A DNA stretch of 64,000 nt, from NCBI GenBank assembly GCA_022791815.1, contig JAAVZU010000093.1:28822-92821 (forward strand), read 5' to 3'. The position numbers and the translations under genes are program-made. The notes under the pieces are model-generated. The model was not told the DNA's origin. It did no database searches and saw nothing but the letters and a program-made list of their open reading frames with translations. Origin of the DNA: Lachnospiraceae bacterium. GTDB taxonomy: Bacteria; Bacillota; Clostridia; Lachnospirales; Lachnospiraceae. Below, piece after piece: positions 1 through 9,318 of the stretch (its first letter is position 1; every line of letters begins with the position of its first letter).

Positions 1-2
1 AG

Positions 3-1111
3 ACGATTGGTTATTCTGCATTTAAAGGTTGTAGTATACTAAAAGAAGTAAAATTTTCTAATGCACTAAAGACCATTGAAGAGTATGCATTTGGTGACTG
101 TAAAAAAATAAAGGAGATTGTAATTCCTGCTTCACTTACTGAGCTTAATCATTATGCTTTTATCGGGTGTGATAATATAAAAACTTTTAAGATAAATAAA
201 AACAATAAAAAATATAGTGCATGTAGTGGAAATTTATATAACAAAAACAAAACAGTTTTTTTGCATCTGTTACAAATAAAGAAACAGTCACTTTGTTAAA
301 ATCGGTGAGAAAAGTAAAAAATCTATCTCTCTTGTGTGATGGAAATGTAAAGAAAATAAAAGTAGAAAAAGGAAATAAGTATTTTAGTGATTATGACAAT
401 GCATTGTATAATAAAAGGAAGACGAAACTATATGCTTGTCCAGAAGGCAAAACAAATATACTATTGCCAGCTGCACTTACCAGCATAGGATCAGGAAGTG
501 ATGATGTTGATGAGCTTGATGAGATGTTTGGAAAGGTGAAGGAAATTCAAGTGAAAACAGGTAATAAGAAATATAGTTCATACAAGGGGCTTTTATATAA
601 TAAGAAAGTTACAAAAGTTCTCTTTTGTACAAAAAATAAAAAAACAGTAGTACTTCCTAAAACAGTAAAAAGAATTGAAAAATATGCATTTTATGGATGT
701 AATAAATTAAAAAACATAACATTTCCTGAGAAACTAGACGAGTTAGCACAATTTTCTTTCAAAAATTGTTCCAGTTTGGAATATGTAAAATTTCCAGATG
801 ATGCAGGAAAAACTTCTGATGATTTCAAAAAAAGAATTTGTATATATCCGTTGGCTTTTATGAATTGTTCTAGTTTAAAATGGGTTTATGCTCCTGAAAA
901 TATGTATTTTTGGGGGGAAGCTAATAAATGGATATTTATAGGATGCAATAATCTTAAGGATATATATTATTCAGGAAGTGAAAATGAATGGTTGGATTGT
1001 GTGAATCAGAGCGTATTAGATGATTTATGGGAATTATATTCTGATTATAAAAATAGCATGACTGTAGAGCCGCTTATAACTATTCATTTTGAAGCAAAAG
1101 CACCATTATAA
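3..1111 (+). pseudogene. BspA-like leucine-rich-repeat surface protein, C-terminal part, frameshifted
   Basis: Truncated at the left edge. Two frames carry one continuous repeat protein: frame 3 from the window start to a stop at 297-299, then frame 2 from about 260 to the stop at 1111. Both show the BspA/LRR_5 pattern (I..YAF.GC..LK.I..P..L) alternating with blocks of the form GN..YSS..G.LYNKK.TK.L. The repeat grammar is continuous only if one extra T is added to the T7 run at 256-262, so a single-base deletion is likely. Such proteins are usually exported and act in adhesion or surface binding. No transmembrane anchor or sorting signal is seen at the C-terminus. The deletion may be real decay, phase variation in a T tract, or a sequencing error. 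Confidence 0.75.
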
Positions 1112-1400
1112 AGAACATAAATAGGAACAGAATGTAATGAAATGAGGGAAGATAGTATTTTTGCTATCTTCCCTTATTTGTTAATTATCTGTAAATTATA
1201 TAATATTATTAGGTGTACATTATAATATTTGAAATAATTTTAGAAGAATAAAAGTTTGATATTGTAATTATATTAACTAGAAACTAAAAAAATAAGTATT
1301 GTGGGGATATCTACAATACTATATATAGAGAAAAATATATAAAAGGAAAAAAAGGAAATAGAGTAGCTATTGAAAAAAGCAGCAATTAAGGAAAATTCAC

Positions 1401-1458
1401 TTGACAAATACCCATAGGGGGTATAAAATACAATTACATAGATACCCATAGGGGGTAT
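1401..1458 (+). promoter_or_regulatory. csoR-copA promoter with two CsoR operators
   Basis: A promoter with -35 TTGACA at 1401-1406 and -10 TAAAAT at 1424-1429 (17-bp spacer) lies 71 bp before csoR. The 17-mer ATACCCATAGGGGGTAT occurs twice, at 1408-1424 inside the spacer and at 1442-1458 just downstream of the start point, 34 bp apart. It resembles the GC-rich pseudopalindrome bound by CsoR copper repressors. Position predicts repression without copper and release when Cu(I) binds CsoR. Confidence 0.85.
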
Positions 1459-1499
1459 GAGTTTGGTGACTTAAAAAGTATAAAGGGGAGATAAATAAA

Positions 1500-1826
1500 T
1501 TGCATAGACATGAAACAAAAGAAGATACAAAACAAAATTGTTGCAGCAACAAGAAGAAAGAGAGAAGTGAAAAGGAATTCAAAAGCCTTATGAACCGCCT
1601 GAAAAGAATAGAAGGACAGGTGAGGGGAGTACAGTCCATGTTAGAAGAGGATGTGTATTGTGCTGATATTTTAATACAGGTCTCTGCTATTCATGCAGCA
1701 TTAAACAGTTTCAATAAAGAGTTGTTGGCGAATCATGTGCGGACTTGTGTTGTAGAAGAAATCCGAAATGGTGATGATGAAATTGTAGATGAATTGGTTA
1801 TACTATTACAAAAACTAATGAAATGA
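1500..1826 (+). CDS. csoR: Copper-sensing transcriptional repressor CsoR
   Basis: A 108-residue CsoR/RcnR-family (DUF156) all-helical DNA-binding protein. The family core begins near residue 30 (MNRLKRIEGQVRGVQ), and the Cu(I) ligands of the C-H-C type are visible: Cys in the YCADIL segment and His/Cys in the NHVRTC segment. The first 25 residues form a charged extension with a CC pair that may be an accessory metal site. The TTG start at 1500 is chosen because AAAGGGGAG ends 9 nt upstream and no in-frame ATG precedes the conserved core. It lies 48 nt before copA and two matching operators precede it, so it most likely autoregulates the copper efflux operon. Confidence 0.9.
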   Translation: MHRHETKEDTKQNCCSNKKKERSEKEFKSLMNRLKRIEGQVRGVQSMLEEDVYCADILIQVSAIHAALNSFNKELLANHVRTCVVEEIRNGDDEIVDELVILLQKLMK

Positions 1827-1874
1827 TAAGACAAGTGTAGCAGTTTTGATTTTCCATAAAAGGAGATGTTGTTT

Positions 1875-4409
1875 ATGAAACAATATGAGGTAACAGGCAT
1901 GAGTTGTGCAGCTTGTAGTGCCAGAGTAGAGAAAGCAGTTTCAAAGGTAGAAGGTGTTACCGCATGTTCTGTCAGTCTTTTAACTAATACTATGGGGGTA
2001 GAAGGAACAGCGGCTGCCGAAGATGTTGTTGCTGCTGTAGTAGAGGCAGGGTATGGAGCTTCATTAAAGGAAAAGGGAAGAAAGCATACAAAGGAAGATA
2101 AATCTGGGGCAGATGCACTGGAAGATAAAGAAACACCAGCTTTAAAAAAACGATTGGCAGCCTCCATTGTTTTTATGGTTCTTTTGATGTATGTATCTAT
2201 GGGACACATGATGTGGGGGTGGCCTCTTCCAGCTTTCTTTGATGGTAATCATGTAGCAATGGGACTTTTGCAGCTTATACTGACTGTAATTATAATGATA
2301 ATTAACCAGAAGTTTTTTATAAGCGGTTTTAAAAGTTTGTGGCACAGATCACCGAATATGGATACTTTGGTAGCAATCGGATCTGCAGCTTCTTTTGTCT
2401 ATAGTACTTATGCTTTGTTTGCTATGACAGATGCACAGATATATGGCGGGTCAGAAGCTGCTATGGAATACATGCATGAATTGTATTTTGAAACTGCCGC
2501 AATGATTCTGACATTGATTACCATAGGAAAAATGTTAGAAGCACGTTCCAAAGGAAAAACTACGGATGCCTTGAAAGGTTTAATGAAACTGGCACCACAA
2601 AGTGCTACCATACTTGATAAAAATGAAGAAAGAACAGTTTCCGTTGAGCAAGTGAAAAAAGGAGATATTTTTGTGGTTCGTCCAGGAGAGAATATTCCTG
2701 TGGATGGAATTGTGTTAGAAGGGCATAGTGCCATAAATGAATCTGCATTAACTGGGGAAAGCATACCAGTAGATAAGGCAGAGGGAGATTCTGTTTTTTC
2801 GGCTACCATAAACCAATCAGGTTTTTTAAAATGTCAGGCAACAAAAGTAGGAGAAGACACCACCTTGTCAAAGATTATCCAGTTAGTAAGTGATGCGGCT
2901 GCAACCAAAGCACCTATTGCAAAGATTGCAGATAAAGTGTCAGGAGTATTTGTTCCTGTTGTAATAGGAATTGCTCTTGTAACTATGTTAATCTGGCTTA
3001 TTATGGGAGAGAGTATAGGATATGCACTGGCAAGAGGAATTGCTGTATTAGTGATTAGCTGTCCTTGTGCATTGGGACTTGCGACACCAGTTGCGATTAT
3101 GGTAGGAAATGGATTGGGTGCGAAGCATGGTATTTTATTTAAAACAGCAGTTTCCCAAGAAGAGACTGGAAAAGTACAGATTGTGGCATTAGATAAGACT
3201 GGAACCATTACCTTGGGAGAGCCAAAGGTTACAGATATTCTTCCAATTAATTGTGAAGATGAGAAAGAATTATTGGAGCTTGCCCATGCACTGGAACAAA
3301 AAAGTGAACATCCTCTTGCAAAAGCAATTTTACAAAAGGCAGAAGAATTAGGGATAGAAAAAGAAGAAGTTGCGGATTTCCAAGCACTTCCTGGAAATGG
3401 ATTGACAGCAACATGGAAGGGAAATGTATTAAGTGGTGGTAATGAAAATTTTATTGAAAAACAGGCACAGGTTTCTACAGAAGCAAAAATAAAAGCAGCC
3501 AAGTTGGCAGAGGAAGGAAAAACACCATTATTTTTCAGCCGAAATCATGAACTTGCAGGAATAATTGCTGTTTCTGATGTAATAAAAACAGACAGTCCAC
3601 AGGCAGTGAAGGAATTACAGAATATGGGAATCCATGTAGTTATGCTGACAGGAGATAATGAGAAAACAGCAAGAGCAATTGGAAAACAGGCTGGTGTAGA
3701 TGAAGTTATTGCAGAAGTTTTGCCAGAAGGAAAAGAAGAAGTTATCCGCACATTAAAAGAAAAGGGTAAAGTTGCTATGGTTGGAGATGGCATAAATGAT
3801 GCTCCTGCACTAACCAGAGCGGATATTGGAATTGCCATTGGGGCGGGAGCAGATGTTGCTATAGATGCAGCAGATGTGGTATTGATGAAGAGCAGGCTTT
3901 CTGATGTGCCTGCAGCAATACGGTTAAGTCGTGCCACATTAAGAAATATTCATCAGAATTTATTCTGGGCATTTTTCTATAACACTATTGGAATACCATT
4001 GGCAGCAGGTTTGTTTATCCCTATATTTGGATGGGAATTAAATCCTATGTTTGGAGCAGCGGCTATGAGTTTATCAAGTTTTTGCGTGATATCCAATGCA
4101 TTAAGATTGAATCTTTTTGATTTGCGTAATGCAAAAAAAGATAAAAATATAAAAAGAAATTCTAAAAAAACAAATCAAACAGGAAAGGTGGAAATGACAA
4201 TGAAAAAAACAATGACAATTGAGGGTATGATGTGTGGACACTGTGAGGCAAGAGTGAAAAAAACTCTGGAAGGTCTGGAAGGTGTGGCATCCGCAGAGGT
4301 AAGCCATGAGAAAGGAACAGCAGTAGTTACTTTAGAGAAAGAAATAGAAGAAAGTGTATTAAAAGAGGCAGTGGAGGAACAGGATTATAAAGTAGTTTCA
4401 ATTTCATAA
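1875..4409 (+). CDS. copA: Copper-translocating P1B-type ATPase with N- and C-terminal HMA domains
   Basis: Inner-membrane Cu(I) exporter, 844 residues from ATG 1875. That start is preferred over ATG 1866 because AAAAGGAG (1858-1865) overlaps the earlier codon but lies 9 nt from 1875. Order: N-terminal HMA domain with GMSCAAC, eight predicted membrane segments, actuator TGES, ion-binding CPC at residues 396-398, phosphorylation motif DKTGT (Asp440), SEHPLA, GDGINDAPAL, then a Lys/Asn-rich linker and a second HMA domain with GMMCGHC. The C-terminal HMA is unusual in position and equals a free CopZ chaperone in size. The gene follows csoR and shares its copper-controlled promoter. Confidence 0.93.
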   Translation: MKQYEVTGMSCAACSARVEKAVSKVEGVTACSVSLLTNTMGVEGTAAAEDVVAAVVEAGYGASLKEKGRKHTKEDKSGADALEDKETPALKKRLAASIVFMVLLMYVSMGHMMWGWPLPAFFDGNHVAMGLLQLILTVIIMIINQKFFISGFKSLWHRSPNMDTLVAIGSAASFVYSTYALFAMTDAQIYGGSEAAMEYMHELYFETAAMILTLITIGKMLEARSKGKTTDALKGLMKLAPQSATILDKNEERTVSVEQVKKGDIFVVRPGENIPVDGIVLEGHSAINESALTGESIPVDKAEGDSVFSATINQSGFLKCQATKVGEDTTLSKIIQLVSDAAATKAPIAKIADKVSGVFVPVVIGIALVTMLIWLIMGESIGYALARGIAVLVISCPCALGLATPVAIMVGNGLGAKHGILFKTAVSQEETGKVQIVALDKTGTITLGEPKVTDILPINCEDEKELLELAHALEQKSEHPLAKAILQKAEELGIEKEEVADFQALPGNGLTATWKGNVLSGGNENFIEKQAQVSTEAKIKAAKLAEEGKTPLFFSRNHELAGIIAVSDVIKTDSPQAVKELQNMGIHVVMLTGDNEKTARAIGKQAGVDEVIAEVLPEGKEEVIRTLKEKGKVAMVGDGINDAPALTRADIGIAIGAGADVAIDAADVVLMKSRLSDVPAAIRLSRATLRNIHQNLFWAFFYNTIGIPLAAGLFIPIFGWELNPMFGAAAMSLSSFCVISNALRLNLFDLRNAKKDKNIKRNSKKTNQTGKVEMTMKKTMTIEGMMCGHCEARVKKTLEGLEGVASAEVSHEKGTAVVTLEKEIEESVLKEAVEEQDYKVVSIS
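4200..4409 (+). CDS. Possible independently translated CopZ-like chaperone within copA
   Basis: The last 69 codons of copA encode a complete HMA domain (GMMCGHCEARV, then a beta-alpha-beta pattern ending KVVSIS), the size of free CopZ. Just upstream, AGGAAAGGTGG at 4181-4191 lies 8 nt from ATG 4200 (another in-frame ATG is at 4194), a good internal ribosome binding site. The preceding linker is low complexity. I infer that the same message may yield full CopA and a separate chaperone; translation of the internal start is unproven. Confidence 0.35.
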   Translation: MKKTMTIEGMMCGHCEARVKKTLEGLEGVASAEVSHEKGTAVVTLEKEIEESVLKEAVEEQDYKVVSIS

Positions 4410-4418
4410 TAAACACAA

Positions 4419-4459
4419 ATTGCAGACAGGAGATGTGGAAAGTAACTTCTGTCTGCAAT
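4419..4459 (+). terminator. Hairpin after copA, possible terminator
   Basis: ATTGCAGACAG (4419-4429) pairs perfectly with CTGTCTGCAAT (4449-4459) around a 19-nt loop, 10 nt after the copA stop. No good T tract follows, so termination would be weak or factor-assisted. Confidence 0.4.
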
Positions 4460-4726
4460 GCAATTTATCTAAAAAAAGCTCACTATTAGTTGATTGTGAA
4501 ACTCAATTTATTCACTTCGTTTTAGTACAATGTTCACATATCTACACAAGGTACGTTTTCACTGTACTCAACCGCAGTGGTACACATAAGGCGTTAAAAG
4601 ACAACACCTAAGTACTGACGGTCTTGAAAGCACCTTGTTTATGATATGTAAATTTACACAAAATAATTTAGAATAATGAGAATTTCGCAAATGCCTATTA
4701 GCAAAAGATAAAAGAAAGGAACGGTT
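4460..4726. other. Intergenic region without a supported gene
   Basis: No coding signal: an open frame here lacks a ribosome binding site and resembles no protein. The stretch contains a 19-mer (4491-4509) repeated exactly at 41832-41850, and a 16-mer (4603-4618) whose complement recurs with one mismatch at 41901-41916. Confidence 0.5.
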
Positions 4727-5581
4727 ATGAGAAATTTTGAACAAATAAAAGCATTAGTTGGAGAGGAAGTAACTAAAGAAGATTTACAATGTGTAGATTG
4801 TTATGTATTAGAAAAATTTGGTCTATTCATACCAAGTCTTGGTGCTTGTGGCTATGCCAGCAGACCACAACATAGCCATCCTTCTTATATGTTTACTCTT
4901 ATTTTTGGGGTAGAAGAAAATCCTTCGCCTATTCCGATAAAAGAAAACCAGTATTTAGGAATGGTAATGTCTCCAGGAGTTCCTCATAATGATTTAGAGT
5001 CTATACATTATTATTGCATTTTAATTGAGAAAGAGTATTTTGAACAACAATATAAACTATATGAAGAGGAAATTCCTAATTTTTCATATCAGTACTTTGG
5101 GATTTGTCATGATATCCTCCATGCACTTAATACTTTTGTCTTTGAATATAGTAAGAATATGAAAAATGCAAATATAACTTTAGAAGCCCAAGCTAATATA
5201 ATAACTCATTGGCTGATTCGGAGTATTATCGGAGAGACTTATGATATGCGTGCTGTATCTACCAATTATAGTGTTGCTCGTGCCCAGCAATATATGGAGG
5301 TACATTTTCAGGAGAAAATTACGGTAGAAAACCTTGCGAAATTAGGGAATCTGTCAGTTTCTGGATTTAATCGGACATTTAAAAGAGAAATTGGAGAAAC
5401 ACCAATGGAATATTTAATAGCACTTCGTATAGAGCAGGCAAAAAAGCTTCTTCGCAGAAAGGAAGTGCCAATCACAGAAATTGCACTACGTTGTGGATTT
5501 AACAGTAGTGCACACTTTTCTGCAAGTTTCCGGAAATATTATAAAGTGACACCAACCCAATATCGGAAGAAATATATATGA
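4727..5581 (+). CDS. AraC-family transcriptional regulator
   Basis: A 284-residue regulator. The N-terminal ~160 residues look like a cupin-type sensor (SRPQHSHPSYMFTLIF, VPHNDL), expected to bind a small ligand. Residues ~185-284 form the paired helix-turn-helix of AraC/XylS proteins, with the signatures AQQYMEVHFQEKITVENLAK, FNRTFKREIGETPMEYL and IALRCGFNSSAHFSASFRKYYKVTP. ATG 4727 follows GAAAGGAACGG. The gene stands alone; upstream is copA and downstream a small gene, so the target is unknown. Confidence 0.85.
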   Translation: MRNFEQIKALVGEEVTKEDLQCVDCYVLEKFGLFIPSLGACGYASRPQHSHPSYMFTLIFGVEENPSPIPIKENQYLGMVMSPGVPHNDLESIHYYCILIEKEYFEQQYKLYEEEIPNFSYQYFGICHDILHALNTFVFEYSKNMKNANITLEAQANIITHWLIRSIIGETYDMRAVSTNYSVARAQQYMEVHFQEKITVENLAKLGNLSVSGFNRTFKREIGETPMEYLIALRIEQAKKLLRRKEVPITEIALRCGFNSSAHFSASFRKYYKVTPTQYRKKYI

Positions 5582-5716
5582 GTTTTTAAGCATGAACATA
5601 TCTGCAATTTTCAACAATTATTTTGTCAGAACAAGTAAGGTTAATTCTATTGATCGTATAGAAAGTTTGAGGGTGGTTATACTATCCCCAAAGATGACGA
5701 AAGGTAGGAGATAAAT

Positions 5717-5914
5717 ATGAATATCAATGATTCTTTATCCAATGATATGCCAGAGGGGTTAGGATTTTCCATGGCAATGAATGTAGATGCTATGAAAAAC
5801 TTTTCAAAAATGACAGAGGAAGAAAGAAAAAGATTTATGGAAGAGAGCAGACAGGTGAAGTCAAAAAGTGAAATGAACCAATTGGTGAACCGATTAGGGA
5901 AAGATATGTTTTAA
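5717..5914 (+). CDS. Small hypothetical protein (65 aa)
   Basis: A 65-residue acidic N-terminus/basic C-terminus protein with no membrane segment or Cys. The sequence MTEEERKRFMEESRQVKSKSEM is predicted helical. A good ribosome binding site (GGTAGGAG) precedes ATG 5717 and the codon use matches the neighbours, so it is likely real. It has the look of short clostridial proteins of unknown function. It stands alone between the AraC gene and the large membrane protein. Confidence 0.55.
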   Translation: MNINDSLSNDMPEGLGFSMAMNVDAMKNFSKMTEEERKRFMEESRQVKSKSEMNQLVNRLGKDMF

Positions 5915-5933
5915 TGGTTGTTTCTATCCAGAG

Positions 5934-6046
5934 AAAATAGTATACTATTTTATGGAAAGAAAAGGCAATTTAACTGAAATTATGTATAGTATTGAACATG
6001 ACTAAGTTTTTATGTAGGGCTAAAATGGACATACATAAGGCTTAGT
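5934..6046. other. 18-bp palindrome and hairpin after the small gene
   Basis: AAAATAGTATACTATTTT at 5934-5951 is a perfect 18-bp palindrome, either a dimeric regulator site or a weak hairpin. Further on, GACTAAG (6000-6006) pairs with CTTAGTC (6040-6046), with TTATGTA (6010-6016) also pairing to TACATAA (6031-6037), followed by an ATTTTAG tract. The second may terminate the small gene. Confidence 0.3.
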
Positions 6047-6117
6047 CATAATTTTAGCAATAGTTCTGACATTCATATTTGAACGGTTACTAATTTTAGA
6101 AAAAGGGAGAAAGTAAA

Positions 6118-8250
6118 ATGCAGATACAGAATGTTTCAAAGCAGAGCAATAACCAAGACTTGATACATATAATACAAGCAAACTTAAAGAGAGTGCTATT
6201 TATATTGTTGGGAATTATTTTTTTATTTCTTATGGCAGGATCTACTCAGCATATTTCTGTTTATGCCAGAATGACTGCAGAGTACACACAAAATCAGCAA
6301 TATTGGATATTTTTTGGAATGATAGTGTTGCTAATATGTATGTGTGCATTTTTTAACTTAGTGACAAAGATGGAAAGAAATAGGAAATGGGTTGTGAGAA
6401 TATTATGGGTGGCTCTTTTTTTAGGAGAAGCCTTATATGTGATTTATTTCTATTGTTATCCAACCAGTGACTCTGCAGAAGTTGTGAATGCAGCCATTCA
6501 AACAGCAAACGGAAATGCTGATTATCTGCAACAAGCAGAGTATTTTCAAAAATATGGGAATAATAATCTTTTAACAATAGTAACCGCAAAGATATATCAA
6601 ATTAGCCAATTTATTTGTAGTGGAAAAACAGATTATATTCTCCTAAATAATTTGATAAATATAATTTTATTAAATGCATCTGTGTATTTGGGATATCGTT
6701 TGATAAAAAAAAGCAAAGGGGGAAAAAATGCATGTAACATGTTGTTGTTATCTGTTTTGAATCCTGTTATGTATATGTCTATTTCATGGTACTATTCTGC
6801 AACCATAAGTATATTTTTTTCTATGTGTATACTATACTTGGCGATTATTTCTAAAGATACTATGCAGAAAAAAATAATGGCAAGTATTGGAATTGGTATT
6901 TGTGCTGCAATTGGATATTCCTTACGCCCAACAGTAATTATTACGGTTATAGCTGCTGTTTTAGTGTCATTCTTTAAAAGTGTAGAGCGAAAGGATACTT
7001 TTATTGATTACTTACGAAGATTAGGTATAGGTATAATTATTTTTATTATTTCTATGATAGGAATACATAGTCTTTCTAATAGATACATTCCTAATCAAAG
7101 TCAGACATATCCGATTACCCATTGGATTTCCATGGGAACAGAAGGTGATGGAACGAATTCATCTTATGGTGAAAATTATCTGAAAGATATCGCAGAGAAA
7201 AAGCAACGTAAAGATTATGATATGGACAGAATAAAGAGGAACCTGTCACAATATAATCTTTTGTCTTTTGGGAAACATCTTGCCAAGAAATTGTATATAA
7301 ACTGGTGTGATGGCAGTTCGGCAATGATTGTAAAGCTAAAAAGTGATATTAAATTTTCAAAATGGTATTATACCTTAGTATCACAAAAAGCAGATGGCTG
7401 GTTGATTTATTGTCAGGCATTTCGTGGTATTACATATTTATTGATTTTGTTTTCTCTTGTAAAGAATTTTAAGAGAAGTTTATGTAAGGAAGATATTCTT
7501 TATTTAAATGCCTTTGGTGCTTTTTTGTTTTATTTGATATGGGAAGTAAAGAGTGATTATAGCATTCCATTTTTACTGTTATTTTTCTGTATTGCATCGG
7601 ATGGTATGGACTGGCATAGAAAAATTATTCCAGAAAAGGTACAAAAACAAGGGAAAAAGGTGGCAATAGTGAGTGTTCTTCTTGCGGGTATGGCTGGTAT
7701 CTTGCTGTTTTGGAATTATCGTGAATTTTATACAAAAAGGCTATATGATATAACGAAAGATGTCATTGCTATGAATGGAATAAAGCCAATGAAAATGGCA
7801 GAAAAAATAGGGGAAAGTAATACGGTTATTACACAAAATATAAGAGTAGACAATGCATTTAATACTTTAAAACTATACTGTAAAAAAAGAAAAGGGAATG
7901 GAACCTATACAATAGGTTTGTATCGTACTATAGATGGAAAATCTGAGTGTGTACAGGAATGGAAAAAAATATCAGGAAATAAAGTACAACGTGGGCAAGA
8001 GAAGGATAGTCTTTTATATGATGAGTGCAATGAAAAAGGATATCTGCTTTTTTCATGTGATAATCTTTTGGAAAAGGGGAATTATATATTGAAAATCACC
8101 CCAGACAGCGGGAAAGACAGTATTGCATGGTATTATAATCCTTTTGTAGAATTTGATTATTATAAAGGAACTATGTTTTGGAATAAAACGGAGGAACAGG
8201 GTGAATTAGAACTTTGTCTTTCAAAACGCACGAAACAGAATTATTTTTAG
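6118..8250 (+). CDS. Polytopic membrane protein, GT-C-like glycosyltransferase candidate
   Basis: A 710-residue membrane protein with about eleven hydrophobic segments between residues ~25 and ~545, then a soluble ~165-residue C-terminal domain. The layout (first helix, loop with acidic residues such as YPTSDSAEV near residue 120, many helices, C-terminal extracytoplasmic domain) resembles GT-C polyprenyl-phosphate-sugar transferases such as the PMT/ArnT group, but I see no diagnostic motif beyond this. Start ATG 6118 follows AAAGGGAG. It is not embedded in a polysaccharide cluster. A protein of similar type lies at 40038-41801 on the other strand. Confidence 0.5.
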   Translation: MQIQNVSKQSNNQDLIHIIQANLKRVLFILLGIIFLFLMAGSTQHISVYARMTAEYTQNQQYWIFFGMIVLLICMCAFFNLVTKMERNRKWVVRILWVALFLGEALYVIYFYCYPTSDSAEVVNAAIQTANGNADYLQQAEYFQKYGNNNLLTIVTAKIYQISQFICSGKTDYILLNNLINIILLNASVYLGYRLIKKSKGGKNACNMLLLSVLNPVMYMSISWYYSATISIFFSMCILYLAIISKDTMQKKIMASIGIGICAAIGYSLRPTVIITVIAAVLVSFFKSVERKDTFIDYLRRLGIGIIIFIISMIGIHSLSNRYIPNQSQTYPITHWISMGTEGDGTNSSYGENYLKDIAEKKQRKDYDMDRIKRNLSQYNLLSFGKHLAKKLYINWCDGSSAMIVKLKSDIKFSKWYYTLVSQKADGWLIYCQAFRGITYLLILFSLVKNFKRSLCKEDILYLNAFGAFLFYLIWEVKSDYSIPFLLLFFCIASDGMDWHRKIIPEKVQKQGKKVAIVSVLLAGMAGILLFWNYREFYTKRLYDITKDVIAMNGIKPMKMAEKIGESNTVITQNIRVDNAFNTLKLYCKKRKGNGTYTIGLYRTIDGKSECVQEWKKISGNKVQRGQEKDSLLYDECNEKGYLLFSCDNLLEKGNYILKITPDSGKDSIAWYYNPFVEFDYYKGTMFWNKTEEQGELELCLSKRTKQNYF

Positions 8251-8288
8251 GAAAATTCAATTTGATAGGACAAAGTTGTTATGTGGTT

Positions 8289-8477
8289 ATGAATAAAGGA
8301 AAAAAGAATAGTTCATATGATACAAGTCAAGTAGCAAGTTTTGAAAAATCAGAGATTGAAAGCATAGATATCAAAAAAGTCAACAAGAAAAAAACAGTAT
8401 TCTATACAGCAAATGTTAATGCTGGTGGTGAAGATTCTGGAAAAGGTGATTATGTTGGGAAACTTGTATTGAAATAA
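8289..8477 (+). CDS. Possible small ORF or gene remnant
   Basis: An open frame covers 8214-8477 in a different frame from the preceding gene. The only ATG, at 8289, gives 62 residues (MNKGKKNSS... ending DYVGKLVLK) with no convincing ribosome binding site. The sequence reads like the end of a larger secreted domain, so a remnant is as likely as a gene. It lies directly before the terminator at 8513. Confidence 0.25.
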   Translation: MNKGKKNSSYDTSQVASFEKSEIESIDIKKVNKKKTVFYTANVNAGGEDSGKGDYVGKLVLK

Positions 8478-8512
8478 TATATAATAAGGCATAATTAAAA
8501 ACAATACATACA

Positions 8513-8562
8513 TTTTAGGCTTTCTGTGATAAAATATATATCATAGAAAGCCTAAAATTTTT
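8513..8562 (+). terminator. Rho-independent terminator
   Basis: TTTTAGGCTTTCTGTGAT (8513-8530) pairs with its complement at 8540-8557, nearly perfectly, and a T run follows. It ends the membrane-protein transcript ahead of the two-component system. Confidence 0.8.
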
Positions 8563-8613
8563 TAGCCAATATTTATTGATAACACTTTCATAGGAAAGCC
8601 AAGGAGAGATAAT

Positions 8614-9318
8614 ATGCATTATAATTGTTTAATTGTAGATGATGAAGTAGATTTAGCGAAGATGACCTGTGAATATTTTGAAATGTTTGATGTAAGTTGT
8701 ACATATATGGATACAGCAAAGGGTTGTCTTTCCTTTTTGGAAAAACATACAGTAGACATTTTGCTTTTGGACATTAATCTTATGGAAGAAAGTGGTTTTG
8801 ATTTGTGCAAAAAAATAAGAGAGAGATGGAATACACCTATACTTTTTATTAGTGCAAGACAAAGTGATGATGATATATTAATCGCACTAAATATAGGTGG
8901 AGATGATTATATCAAAAAACCTTATACCCTTAGTGTACTTTTAGCTAAAGTTAAAGTTATTTTAAAACGTATGAATACAACAGAACATTATGAGGAAGTG
9001 AAAAATGAGTCAGAGGGAGAGGAGATTCGTTTGATAGAGGAGAAATTATCTGTAGTCATAAGAAATCAGGAAATTTCTCTAAAGGCAAAGGAATTTGCTT
9101 TATTAAAGTGTTTGTTTATCCATCGAAATTCTATAGTAACAAAAGAGCAATTATTTCAAGAGGTTTGGGGAGATTCTTTTTTTAGTGATGGAACTCTAAA
9201 TGTGCATATTCGTAAGTTGCGGGAAAAGATAGAGGAGAATCCCAATAAACCAGAAATAATTCAGACAATCTGGGGAACGGGATATATTTTAAGAGATGGG
9301 AGTGAGAATAAAAATTGA
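8614..9318 (+). CDS. OmpR-family response regulator
   Basis: 234 residues. The receiver domain (1-~118) has the acidic pair DDE, the phosphoacceptor Asp in LLLDINL, the Ser of FISARQ and Lys in IKKPYT. A linker and a winged-helix Trans_reg_C domain follow (LSLKAKEFALL-type segment, FSDGTLNVHIRKLREKIE, TIWGTGYIL). It overlaps the kinase gene by 4 bp and precedes an ABC transporter, the arrangement of envelope-stress and peptide-sensing systems. It probably binds the 11-bp repeats at 10557 and 13814. Confidence 0.92.
   Translation: MHYNCLIVDDEVDLAKMTCEYFEMFDVSCTYMDTAKGCLSFLEKHTVDILLLDINLMEESGFDLCKKIRERWNTPILFISARQSDDDILIALNIGGDDYIKKPYTLSVLLAKVKVILKRMNTTEHYEEVKNESEGEEIRLIEEKLSVVIRNQEISLKAKEFALLKCLFIHRNSIVTKEQLFQEVWGDSFFSDGTLNVHIRKLREKIEENPNKPEIIQTIWGTGYILRDGSENKN

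Noticed and set aside
2834..3502. 222-codon minus-strand frame opposite copA
   Set aside because: Antisense to the conserved ATPase core; no ribosome binding site and no family resemblance.
4420..4611. 63-codon open frame after copA
   Set aside because: It starts inside a hairpin, has no ribosome binding site, and overlaps a repeated noncoding motif.
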